From Brevibacillus daliensis (GTDB lineage: Bacteria; Bacillota; Bacilli; Brevibacillales; Brevibacillaceae): a DNA stretch of 64,000 nucleotides. Below, one piece after another: positions 40,411 to 48,166 of the stretch. Position 1 is the stretch's first letter. The number at the start of each line of letters is the position of its first letter. The position numbers and the translations under genes were made by a program. The DNA is taken from contig NZ_JAJISB010000003.1 of assembly GCF_021245735.1 (NCBI RefSeq), positions 372,001 through 436,000 of the forward strand, given 5' to 3'. Below the pieces are notes generated by a model. It saw nothing but the letters and a program-made list of their open reading frames with translations, was not told the DNA's origin and searched no databases.

Positions 40411-40553
40411 TGGTCTATGTTGAATACGGTCAAAGAATCTACTGGATATAGTTCCAACATATACATGCCGAGACTTGGTTCTAATGATGATATACTTGGA
40501 AATGCAAATGACTATGATTGATTCGGGATCAATGAAAAGGAGAGTGTTTGGCT

Positions 40554-41084
40554 GTGAAACTGCGTAAAGGACCAATGTTTCTCTCGTTACTAGTTGCGCT
40601 TGCTCTCCTATTTAGCGGATATTTTCTCTTCCAAAAAGTACAAATTGAGAAACCGTTGATGGAACAAGCGGAGCAGATGACATCTGCAAAACTAATCGAC
40701 TTTTCTATGCAAAAGGATAAAGTCACATATAAATTCGAAGTTACAAACCCAGAACAATTTGTTATCGACTACCCTAAGCTAATTGATGCAATTAAAACCT
40801 ATGCACCAGAAAAAGCTTTTGATATAATGCTTACCAATCAGGATGAATCATTGCAACCTATTTGGAACGAAGGTTTATTCGGGCTAATTGAAGCAATTGA
40901 AACGAAACAATATAGCAATATCCCTGAACTTTTGTCAGAATGGAAAGAAACATATAAATTGGACGAAGCGTTTGGCCGAATAGACGACAAGTATGTCTAT
41001 ATTTTTATGAAGCGGGGAGAGGACGAGTTTTATAAAGTCATTCCACGCAAACAGCCAATAAGTGAGGTGGTAAACCGTGGGTAA
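40554..41084 (+). CDS. Small membrane protein paired with the FtsH-like protease
   Basis: A 176-residue protein with an N-terminal membrane helix (about residues 7–25) and an extracytoplasmic helical domain; not recognised. GTG 40554 follows AAAGGAGA (a TTG at 40548 is an alternative). Its end overlaps the FtsH-like gene by 8 bp, implying translational coupling and perhaps a shared complex, for example as a lumenal adaptor to a protease that lacks its own outside domain. The partnership is inference. Confidence 0.7.
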   Translation: MKLRKGPMFLSLLVALALLFSGYFLFQKVQIEKPLMEQAEQMTSAKLIDFSMQKDKVTYKFEVTNPEQFVIDYPKLIDAIKTYAPEKAFDIMLTNQDESLQPIWNEGLFGLIEAIETKQYSNIPELLSEWKETYKLDEAFGRIDDKYVYIFMKRGEDEFYKVIPRKQPISEVVNRG

Positions 41085-42576
41085 AGAAATTCTCTACGGT
41101 ACTGTCCCAGCGGTTATCATTTTCCTGCTGTTTCTCGGGGTTAATGTAGGGCCATTCCTATTATTTGCTGCCATATTATTTACGGCTTACTTCCTGTTTA
41201 TTAAACAGGGTGGTAACATGCAAATTGGTGCCGGGAAGTCCAAAAGTGGGAGTCATGCCGTTAAAAAGACAAATATTTCGTTTTCTGATATTGGTGGTCA
41301 AGAGCGTGCAAAAAAAGAATTACGTGAAGCATTAGACTTTTTGTTACACAAAGAAGCGATTGAGCAATATGGAATTCGACCATTAAAAGGGGTTCTCTTA
41401 ACTGGTCCTCCAGGTACTGGGAAAACCTTGATGGCAAAAGCGGCAGCTAACTATACGAACTCTGCATTTGTTGCTGCATCTGGGGCACAATTTGTAGAGA
41501 TGTATGTTGGGGTCGGAGCACAGCGTGTTCGTGAATTGTTTAAAGAAGTGAAACAATTAGCAGAAAAAAATGGACAAGACAGCGGAATTATTTTTATCGA
41601 TGAGATAGATGTCATCGGTGGAAAACGTGATGGACAACAACAGCGTGAGTACGATCAGACTCTCAATCAGCTGTTGACAGAAATGGATGGTATGACAACA
41701 AGCGAAAAACCGAGAATATTGCTAGTAGCGGCAACAAACCGTAAAGATATGCTCGATTCTGCCTTGTTGCGCCCAGGTCGATTCGACCGTCATATTCAGG
41801 TGGACCTACCTGATAAACCTGCCCGTGCACAGATTTTAACTCTTCACACCGATAATAAACCACTAGGGCTGGATGTGAATCTGGATAAAGTGGCACAAGA
41901 AACGTTTGGTTTCTCTGGTGCTCAACTGGAGAGTGTCTGTAACGAGGCTGCCATCTATGCCATGCGTGATGAGTCTGAGCAAATTATGCAGCGTCATTTT
42001 TCTCTTGCCATTGATAAAGTGATGATGGGGGAAATGACTGATCGTGAAGCCTCCAAGGACGAAAAAGAACGTGTCGCCATTCACGAATTGGGGCATGCCA
42101 TTGTAAGTGAACGGATGCGCCCAGGTTCCGTTTCGCAAGTTACCCTTACTCCTCGTGGACAAGCCTTAGGTTATGTCAGACAAAATCCGATGGACGACCA
42201 ATACCTTTATACAAGAGAGTATATGGAAGGACAGATCATGGTATGCTTGGCTGGTGCTGTTTCCGAAGAGATTTATTATGGAGGTCGAAGCACAGGTTCG
42301 AAAAACGACTTCGAGCAAGCGTTGCATATGGCACAGGAAATCGTCCAAAGCGGTATGTCTAAACTGGGGATTATCAATATGAATTACGTAGACAAGGCGT
42401 CTGTTCATCAGGAAGTTCATGCGATTATTGAGCAGCTTTTGGAAAAAACGAGAGTGATGCTTCGTGAACATGATGCCGTTTATCGTTATAGTTTACAGGT
42501 ATTGCTCGATAGCGAAGTGATTAGCGGAGATCAGTTCCGTGAAAAATTATCTGAGATGGATATGGTAGTAGCATAA
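41077..42576 (+). CDS. Compact FtsH-like AAA+ membrane metalloprotease
   Basis: A 499-residue FtsH paralogue. Residues 8–45 are two close membrane helices with no room for the usual extracytoplasmic domain. The AAA+ module has Walker A GPPGTGKT (110–117), Walker B IIFIDEIDVIGGKR, and the second-region AATNR…ALLRPGRFDR. The zinc site is H336-E337-L-G-H340 with a likely Asp ligand in STGSKNDFEQA. It is shorter than cell-division FtsH (about 610–650 residues) and starts with GTG. It should degrade membrane proteins; its trigger is unknown. Paired with the overlapping upstream gene. Confidence 0.88.
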   Translation: MGKEILYGTVPAVIIFLLFLGVNVGPFLLFAAILFTAYFLFIKQGGNMQIGAGKSKSGSHAVKKTNISFSDIGGQERAKKELREALDFLLHKEAIEQYGIRPLKGVLLTGPPGTGKTLMAKAAANYTNSAFVAASGAQFVEMYVGVGAQRVRELFKEVKQLAEKNGQDSGIIFIDEIDVIGGKRDGQQQREYDQTLNQLLTEMDGMTTSEKPRILLVAATNRKDMLDSALLRPGRFDRHIQVDLPDKPARAQILTLHTDNKPLGLDVNLDKVAQETFGFSGAQLESVCNEAAIYAMRDESEQIMQRHFSLAIDKVMMGEMTDREASKDEKERVAIHELGHAIVSERMRPGSVSQVTLTPRGQALGYVRQNPMDDQYLYTREYMEGQIMVCLAGAVSEEIYYGGRSTGSKNDFEQALHMAQEIVQSGMSKLGIINMNYVDKASVHQEVHAIIEQLLEKTRVMLREHDAVYRYSLQVLLDSEVISGDQFREKLSEMDMVVA

Positions 42577-42596
42577 GTAAATAGTAGTATCAGCGT

Positions 42597-42632
42597 AAAA
42601 AACTGACGGAATAAGCAACCGTCAGTTTTTTT
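42597..42632 (+). terminator. Intrinsic terminator after the FtsH-like gene
   Basis: AAAACTGACGG / CCGTCAGTTTT perfect stem with a T run. Confidence 0.9.
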
Positions 42633-42694
42633 ATGTTGGAAAAGAGGAAAGTTAGACTGTAATGATTTTGACTTGTTTTAGAAAAATTATGAGG

Positions 42695-42723
42695 TTGAAT
42701 CTATCATGCAAACATAATATAAT
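42695..42723 (+). promoter_or_regulatory. Sigma-A promoter of fruR-fruK
   Basis: TTGAAT (42695–42700), 17-bp spacer, perfect TATAAT (42718–42723), 92 bases before the fruR start. Confidence 0.65.
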
Positions 42724-42734
42724 CAAAATAAACC

Positions 42735-42754
42735 ATAAACAACTATAAACAATC
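42735..42754 (+). promoter_or_regulatory. Direct-repeat operator candidate for FruR
   Basis: Two near-identical decamers, ATAAACAACT and ATAAACAATC, lie head to tail at the expected transcription start; a third ATAACAATC-like copy occurs about 20 bases later. DeoR-family repressors are known to use direct repeats, and the regulator gene follows, so autoregulation is likely. Confidence 0.45.
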
Positions 42755-42815
42755 AATTATATACGTAATAACAATCAAATACAGTCATTTATAATGGAAG
42801 AAGGGCCTGAACACT

Positions 42816-43571
42816 ATGCTAACTCCAGAGCGACATCAACTTATTTTATCTATGTTGAAAGAAAAAGAGGTGGTGACGGTTCATGAATTAGTGGAAGTTA
42901 CTCAATCGTCAGAATCAACCATTCGAAGAGATTTGAGTGACTTAGAAGATCTCCGATATTTGAAGCGCGTTCATGGTGGTGCTTCTAGCTTGCATCGAAA
43001 GCTAGAGGAACCAACAATAGTTGAAAAGTTGAATAAGAATGAACAAGAAAAGATTTCCATTGCGAAATACGCAGCAACTTTGATCCAAGATAGGGACTCT
43101 GTCTATATCGACGCAGGAACAACCACCTATCATCTCATTTCGTTTATTACTGCAAAGGATATTGTTGTTGTAACAAATGGATTAAATGTTGCGCTCAATT
43201 CTAGAAAACATGGTTTCAAAACGTTCGTAATAGGTGGAGAATTGAAGGCTGATACGATGGCGATGATTGGACGAGGAGCTGCCGTAGGAATAGGACAATA
43301 TAGATTCGACAAATGCTTTCTCGGTATGAATGGTGTTCATCTTGATAACGGTTATACAACTCCGGACCCGGATGAAGCGTATGTGAAACAATTAGCCATC
43401 TCTTATTCAGATGAAAAATTCATAATATGTGACTCCGAGAAGTATGGAGAGATCGCTTTTGCTAAAGTGGCAGATTTACATGAGGCAGAATGGATCACTG
43501 ACTCTGGTTTAGAGGAAAACGAGCTGGAGAAAATCAACAAGATTACAAGATGTAAAGTGGTGAAATCATGA
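42816..43571 (+). CDS. fruR: DeoR-family repressor (FruR-like)
   Basis: A 251-residue DeoR/GlpR repressor: N-terminal winged helix (RHQLILSMLKEKEVVTVHEL; SESTIRRDLSDLEDL; RVHGGAS), then the sugar-phosphate-binding DeoRC domain (DSVYIDAGTTTYHL; VVTNGLNVA; FLGMNGVHLDNGYTTPDPDEA). It probably senses fructose 1-phosphate as do FruR homologues; its gene overlaps fruK by 4 bp, which supports this. Confidence 0.85.
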   Translation: MLTPERHQLILSMLKEKEVVTVHELVEVTQSSESTIRRDLSDLEDLRYLKRVHGGASSLHRKLEEPTIVEKLNKNEQEKISIAKYAATLIQDRDSVYIDAGTTTYHLISFITAKDIVVVTNGLNVALNSRKHGFKTFVIGGELKADTMAMIGRGAAVGIGQYRFDKCFLGMNGVHLDNGYTTPDPDEAYVKQLAISYSDEKFIICDSEKYGEIAFAKVADLHEAEWITDSGLEENELEKINKITRCKVVKS

Positions 43572-44479
43572 TATATACAGTAAGTCTTAACCCTGCTATT
43601 GATTATCATATCTGGTTACCAAGCTTACGTCCTGGAGAAATAACCGGTGCGACAAAAGATCTGAAAATATCAGGAGGCAAAGGAATAAACGTTTCCAAGG
43701 TACTAAAAAATTTAGGGGAATCTACGACGGCATGTGGGTTTATTGGTGGCTTCACAGGTGAGTTTATCCAAAAAGAGATGAATGATCTTCACATTCCTAC
43801 CTCTTTTATTGAGGTGGAGGGAGCAACCAGAATCAATGTAAAGCTGAAAGCAGAAGAGGAAACTGATATCAGCGGAGTATCGCCAATTATTAGTGAAAAG
43901 GCTTTTATGCAATTGCTAAAACAAATGAAGGGATTGACTCATACAGATCAATTAATTTTAGCAGGTAGTGTGCCGAAGGGCCTACCTGAGGATACCTACG
44001 AGATCATCATGGATGAGGTCAAAGCAAAAGGTTTAAAAGTTGCACTTGATACGAGTGGCATAGCCTTAAAACAAGGAATAAGAAAAAAGCCATTCTTAAT
44101 TAAACCGAATCACCATGAATTGGGAGAGCTTTTCGAGGTAACAATCAACACACCTGAAGAAGCCATTCATTATGCGAAGCAAATAGTGGAGCAGGGTGTT
44201 ACTAATGTTATTGTATCACTTGCGGGTAATGGAGCTGTCCTGGTGAATCAAGAAGCTGCTTATATTGCTACGTTCCCCAAAAGTAAGCCTGTTAACTCAA
44301 TAGGTGCAGGTGACTCGGTGGTTGCAGGCTTTATGCATGCAGTAAACAAGAATTTGGAACAAATGGAAGCATTCCGCTTTGCTGTTGCTTGCGGGACGGC
44401 TACAGCGCTATCTGAAGGACTTTGTACTCCCGACTCCATTAAAGAAATTATTCCTACCATTCAAGTGTCTAACATATAA
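43568..44479 (+). CDS. fruK: 1-phosphofructokinase
   Basis: A 303-residue PfkB-family kinase phosphorylating fructose 1-phosphate. Seen: SLNPAIDYHIWLP, SGGKGINVSKVLKNLG, GSVPKGLPEDTY, KPNHHELGEL and the catalytic NSIGAGDSVVAGF (Asp base). It follows fruR with an ATGA overlap. The fructose PTS gene that normally follows is reduced to a scrap, so the source of fructose 1-phosphate is not evident from this locus; tagatose-6-phosphate kinase is an alternative for the family but the operon favours fruK. Confidence 0.88.
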   Translation: MIYTVSLNPAIDYHIWLPSLRPGEITGATKDLKISGGKGINVSKVLKNLGESTTACGFIGGFTGEFIQKEMNDLHIPTSFIEVEGATRINVKLKAEEETDISGVSPIISEKAFMQLLKQMKGLTHTDQLILAGSVPKGLPEDTYEIIMDEVKAKGLKVALDTSGIALKQGIRKKPFLIKPNHHELGELFEVTINTPEEAIHYAKQIVEQGVTNVIVSLAGNGAVLVNQEAAYIATFPKSKPVNSIGAGDSVVAGFMHAVNKNLEQMEAFRFAVACGTATALSEGLCTPDSIKEIIPTIQVSNI

Positions 44480-44514
44480 ATACGGAAGAGATCTCATATT
44501 CGCATCTTAGATAT

Positions 44515-44655
44515 GCTTCGAATAGATACGGTTATTATGTAACGTGTGGCAACTACGTTGATGAGCTAGTGAATCAATTAGATACAGCAGGTTGCTTGAA
44601 TAATAAAGAAGGTATGATAGAAGCGATTTTAGCACGTAAATCGCTTTCCAAATGA
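44515..44655 (+). pseudogene. fruA: Remnant of fruA (fructose PTS, EIIA domain)
   Basis: Directly after fruK a frame without a start runs to a TGA at 44655 and ends with VDELVNQLDTAGCLNNKEGM and IEAILARKSLS. This resembles the N-terminal part of a type-2 PTS EIIA domain, where an ELVDxLxxAG segment is followed by a KEAFLEAILxRE-type helix, just before the active-site His. The His and all EIIB/EIIC sequence are gone; a terminator follows. The stretch upstream (44480–44550) is open but not recognisable. Confidence 0.55.
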
Positions 44656-44694
44656 AACAGGCTGCCAAGCAAATGCTTAGTAGCCTGTTTTTTG
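44655..44694 (+). terminator. Terminator after the fru genes
   Basis: AAACAGGCTGC / GTAGCCTGTTT hairpin with a run of T, overlapping the end of the fruA scrap. Confidence 0.75.
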
Positions 44695-44784
44695 TGTATA
44701 TAAGTGAAATTATTGTAGCCCGCATCAACGAGATGAATATGATGAGAAGAGTGGCAGGTATGTTTCTAGAAGGGAGGCGAACGA

Positions 44785-45015
44785 ATGAAAAAACAGAATC
44801 GCAAAAAAAAGTACAAAACAAAAAAGGAAATCCTTCGCCAACTTGATAAGATTGATGCAGCATTACTTCATGCTGAGCGTGAAGATCAATCAGAGTCGCA
44901 TCTGCAAGAATTTTTTTCATTAGGTCTGCTCACAGAGTATGAAAATGTTACCTCTGGTATAAGTGAAAAAAAAAGAAGGACAAACGCGAAGGACAACTTA
45001 CTAGAGAATTTATAG
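44785..45015 (+). CDS. Small basic hypothetical protein, 76 aa
   Basis: ATG preceded by AAGGGAGGCG. The N-terminus is very basic (KKQNRKKKYKTKKE), then a short helix (LRQLDKIDAALLHAERED) and a basic tail. Not recognised. Its end overlaps convergently by 6 bp with the minus-strand HipA-like gene. The basic character recalls small spore or nucleic-acid-binding proteins, but nothing specific. Confidence 0.55.
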   Translation: MKKQNRKKKYKTKKEILRQLDKIDAALLHAEREDQSESHLQEFFSLGLLTEYENVTSGISEKKRRTNAKDNLLENL

Positions 45016-45765
45016 CTTCATGTATACTTTCTTTATAAAAAGGCGACATAACTCGGATAAATGTCGCTCTTTTCTTTTTACAAGGGTGGATATGAGCGAG
45101 GATCTCTCTTCATTAGATGGTAACCAGCATGCAGGAATCATCGATACCACTTCTTCAATCAAAAGTGACGGGATTGTAGAAATTAGCTCCGTTGCCTCTA
45201 GGAAAGCCTTCTGATTAGGAACGAGAGAGGCAAGCATCTCATGTGTGGAGCTCTTCATAATTTTAATCGGCAAGCGTCCGAGAGTAGCGGAAGTCCAGTT
45301 GGGGGAACCTAGGATTTCAGCTTGATCAATAATCCAGTAGGAAGGTGATTCCATATGTTCCTGAAGTAAGATATTCTTTTTCGTGCGATCCATATTGTAC
45401 ATCCAATAATCAAACATGATTAATCGTGGAATTGATTCAGAATTGAGTAATGTCGGCGGAAAAGGAGTATTCATAAGGTTACGGGTATGTGGAATATATC
45501 GTGAAGCGAATTGGTAGGGCATATATGGATGTGTGTGTAGGTTTTCGTTTTGCAGATAGAAGCTTTCGGGTAAGCTTATAATCCTGGAAGGGGGGACTGG
45601 TAATTCTAAAAACCTTGCAAAACAATAGCCGACCCATTCATTTGCAACAGTTTTTTCAAATCCTGGTTTATTTGTTTTTATAACATAATAGTCCCCGTCT
45701 TCTAAGGTGACAAGATGTGCCTCTGATTTACCTTCCAGTTGTTTATGATACACCAAGGAACTCAT
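45010..45765 (-). CDS. HipA-like kinase-fold protein
   Basis: A 251-residue protein with the HipA-like kinase layout: YYVIKTNKPG (ATP-binding Lys), NEWVGYCFARFLELPVPP, the catalytic-loop-like FDYWMYNMDRTKKNILL (D-x4-N-x-D-R…N), and the metal loop YWIIDQAEILG. Such solitary HipA-like domains are known in Firmicutes without a HipB partner, so a toxin role is not implied. Its ATG overlaps the end of the glycosyltransferase gene by 4 bp; it is the last gene of a three-gene minus-strand operon. Confidence 0.7.
   Translation of the reverse strand: MSSLVYHKQLEGKSEAHLVTLEDGDYYVIKTNKPGFEKTVANEWVGYCFARFLELPVPPSRIISLPESFYLQNENLHTHPYMPYQFASRYIPHTRNLMNTPFPPTLLNSESIPRLIMFDYWMYNMDRTKKNILLQEHMESPSYWIIDQAEILGSPNWTSATLGRLPIKIMKSSTHEMLASLVPNQKAFLEATELISTIPSLLIEEVVSMIPACWLPSNEERSSLISTLVKRKERHLSELCRLFIKKVYMKL
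45037..45079 (+). terminator. Terminator for the small basic gene, inside the convergent HipA-like gene
   Basis: AAAAAGGCGACAT / ATGTCGCTCTTTT hairpin plus T-rich tail on the plus strand. It lies in the last codons of the minus-strand gene, whose basic C-terminus (KRKERHLSEL) is encoded by it. Confidence 0.6.
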
Positions 45766-46871
45766 TCACTTTTCGCCCTCCTGTCTACAATGTCCCGTAG
45801 CAGATTGACGTACTCATTGGCACATAGCGAAATATCAAAATGGGTTGCAACTTGGTTCACGCATGCATCTGACATCACGTCGCGGCTCTCACCAGCATCA
45901 ATGACTCGATACAATTGCTTAATAGCTCCTCGTACGTGTTCCTCTCGATATAATCGTCCGGTAATGCCATGTAAGATAATCTCAGGAATTGAAGCGATAG
46001 CAGGGGCAACAACAGGAACCCCACAAGCCATTGATTCAATAAAGGTGTTTCCAAATGATTCTCCTCGTGTGGTTGCCAGTGTACATCCGCCAGATTCCTT
46101 GATTTTTGCATATACCATTGGCATTTCTTGATACGGAATCACAGGAAACCACTGGATGATGGAAGTCAGGTTTTTTTCATGCCAGTAGGTAGCAAATTGC
46201 TCCTTCTGCACACTTTTATTACCACCAATAATCCAAAACTGAATGTCATCCCTCTCTTGTTGCACTAATTTTGCGATTTTACAAAGCATGAGCCAGTTTT
46301 TTCTTTTATCAAGTCGTCCGATCCAACCCACGATTTTTTTGTTCTCCGAATTGACTGGTGGAATCCAGTGTTCTTGTAAGGTAAGGGAGAGGGGGCGGAA
46401 AAAATGACGATTTACCCCATTATATATCACTTTGCATGGTACTCCCTTGAACAGAATGGAGACGACACGCCGTTGGTATTCTGAAGGGACAATCAGTAGC
46501 TCAGGTTTGTAATTTACGATAGGAGCGAGTTGGGGAGCCAGTTTTACTATTTCAGGTGTTCTTGCTTCTACAATAACTGGTCCTTGATAATCAGCCTCTT
46601 TTAACCAGTAATACGCATCCTGGGTATCAACAATGATAATGGCATCATAGTTGTTAGAACGAATGATTTTGCAGATCTCCTTACTATCTTTCGTCAAAAA
46701 GACGGTAGCGACGTCTTTCATCATGTGCATACCACCATGATCGGTAGTATATAAAAAATGGGTCTCGATTCCATTCTGTTTAAAGTATATGGCCCGGTTA
46801 CGCCAACCGGCATTTACCCCACCAACGGTTAACAAGCGCCAGATCACTAATACCTTCATCGCATCATTCAC
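45762..46871 (-). CDS. Family 4 glycosyltransferase
   Basis: A 369-residue GT-B enzyme. N-terminal glycine-rich start VIWRLLTVGGVNAGWRNRA; C-terminal donor domain with KKIVGWIGRLDKRKNW and TTRGESFGNTFIESMACGVP (the E-x7-E retaining motif). It lies 4 bp into the HipA-like gene and begins directly at the end of the kinase gene, so the three are one operon. Acceptor unknown; spore-coat or surface glycosylation is a guess based on relatives in spore formers. Confidence 0.85.
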   Translation of the reverse strand: MNDAMKVLVIWRLLTVGGVNAGWRNRAIYFKQNGIETHFLYTTDHGGMHMMKDVATVFLTKDSKEICKIIRSNNYDAIIIVDTQDAYYWLKEADYQGPVIVEARTPEIVKLAPQLAPIVNYKPELLIVPSEYQRRVVSILFKGVPCKVIYNGVNRHFFRPLSLTLQEHWIPPVNSENKKIVGWIGRLDKRKNWLMLCKIAKLVQQERDDIQFWIIGGNKSVQKEQFATYWHEKNLTSIIQWFPVIPYQEMPMVYAKIKESGGCTLATTRGESFGNTFIESMACGVPVVAPAIASIPEIILHGITGRLYREEHVRGAIKQLYRVIDAGESRDVMSDACVNQVATHFDISLCANEYVNLLRDIVDRRAKSE

Positions 46872-47927
46872 CTACCGGAATAACATAGCTTTGCGAATGT
46901 CATTGTAGGTATTTCGGGATCTGGACTGAGATACACGTTTTTTTCTATATCTAGGACTTTGATTTGAGGTAGTTGAACGGCTGCTATATTGGCGTTGATT
47001 GTTGTATGAACGCTTAGTGGGGGGGGATGATTGTCGTTTTTTGTTATCCTGAACTCTGGAACGAGAAGAAGTGCGTTTATAATTCTTGGTATGTCTAGAT
47101 CGCTCAGAATAACGATGAGATGAGGTATAATCATAACTTTCTACGTAGGTGAGCATCTGTTGTTTTTCTTTCTCCTCTTTATATACTTTACGTACTAATC
47201 CCTCTAATTTCTTGTGATATTCCCGATAGTTATTCATAGATAAAAGGGGGATCGTAGCTTCGCTAGCAAGTCGATCTCCATGAACGATTGGATTTTCTGA
47301 TACTTTTCCAATTATATCTCGGGCCAACTGATCCATATCTATATAGTGAACCCATTCCTTAAATAACTCAGGAGCCATTTCCTGAACGTGTGTAAGAAAT
47401 ATTTTTTTATACTTGTTACCCAGACTGGTGAGCAATTTGCGAGGATAGGGGTATGTGCGGTCTCTCCAAACCGTTCGACCCACATCAATTACCTTAAGGT
47501 CACCAGAAGGCAACAGATAGATCTGGCGCTTGTGATGATCGATGCGTTCATAGCCAATCTCCTTGAATGTAATCAGCATCTGAATGAGTTTATACGATAA
47601 TTCTTTTGTGAGAGGTTGTGCTTGTAAGTATTCACGAAGATCAATGCCTCTCACCCTTTCCATAACGAGATAATTACGGCCATAATCATATAGACGTGGT
47701 AGCAGATTTGTCTTCTGTCCTAGCTTCATGGCATAACGTTCACGTTCACAATCATCCGGATCACCATATACTTTTACGCATGTATGTTCATCTAGCAAAA
47801 AGACAGCTCCTTGTCTGCCTTTTCCTAACATGGGGAGCGGAGAGTAATTCTTTACTTCAACGTCTTGATTTTCGATCGGGAATACCCTGATCTGGGAAAT
47901 AAGTTTCTTAATTTGACTTCGATCCAT
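46872..47927 (-). CDS. Protein-kinase-like protein with Arg/Ser-rich tail
   Basis: A 351-residue protein. Residues ~35–190 have kinase elements: glycine loop LGKGRQGAVFLL, VKVYG Lys, YLVMERVRGIDL hinge, a catalytic loop IDHHKRQIYLL in which the usual Asn appears as Gln, and a DFG-like VIDVGRTV. After residue ~265 follows an ~85-residue tail very rich in Arg, Ser, Lys, Tyr and Asn (SSHRYSERSRH, RTSSRSR, SRSTTSNQS). The ATG at 47927 follows TAGGAGG; the frame continues upstream to 47972 without a site. First gene of the operon. Confidence 0.75.
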   Translation of the reverse strand: MDRSQIKKLISQIRVFPIENQDVEVKNYSPLPMLGKGRQGAVFLLDEHTCVKVYGDPDDCERERYAMKLGQKTNLLPRLYDYGRNYLVMERVRGIDLREYLQAQPLTKELSYKLIQMLITFKEIGYERIDHHKRQIYLLPSGDLKVIDVGRTVWRDRTYPYPRKLLTSLGNKYKKIFLTHVQEMAPELFKEWVHYIDMDQLARDIIGKVSENPIVHGDRLASEATIPLLSMNNYREYHKKLEGLVRKVYKEEKEKQQMLTYVESYDYTSSHRYSERSRHTKNYKRTSSRSRVQDNKKRQSSPPTKRSYNNQRQYSSRSTTSNQSPRYRKKRVSQSRSRNTYNDIRKAMLFR

Positions 47928-48166
47928 ATGTCTACCTCCTAACGCGGACTGGTTGGATCTTCTTCCATACAATAATTAATGCACATAAATCAACTTCCGT
48001 TCATAAATTGGTCTGTTGCGTAACCTAATGTAGTTTTATCAGCTTTTTTTATACTCGAAAGACGTATAATCTATACAAGTTATCTCTCGTATGTTAGGCT
48101 ATTGATTATTAATGGAATAATAGCCTACATAAAATTAAAGGTCGTGTCAGGAGGTCCTGGTTTCCC

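Noticed and set aside
44652-44846. 64-codon plus-strand frame after the fru genes
   Set aside because: It begins in the terminator and overlaps the better-supported small basic gene; no ribosome binding site.
45010-45765. HipBA toxin–antitoxin module
   Set aside because: No HipB-like helix-turn-helix gene adjoins; the gene is last in a glycosyltransferase operon and resembles solitary HipA-like domains.
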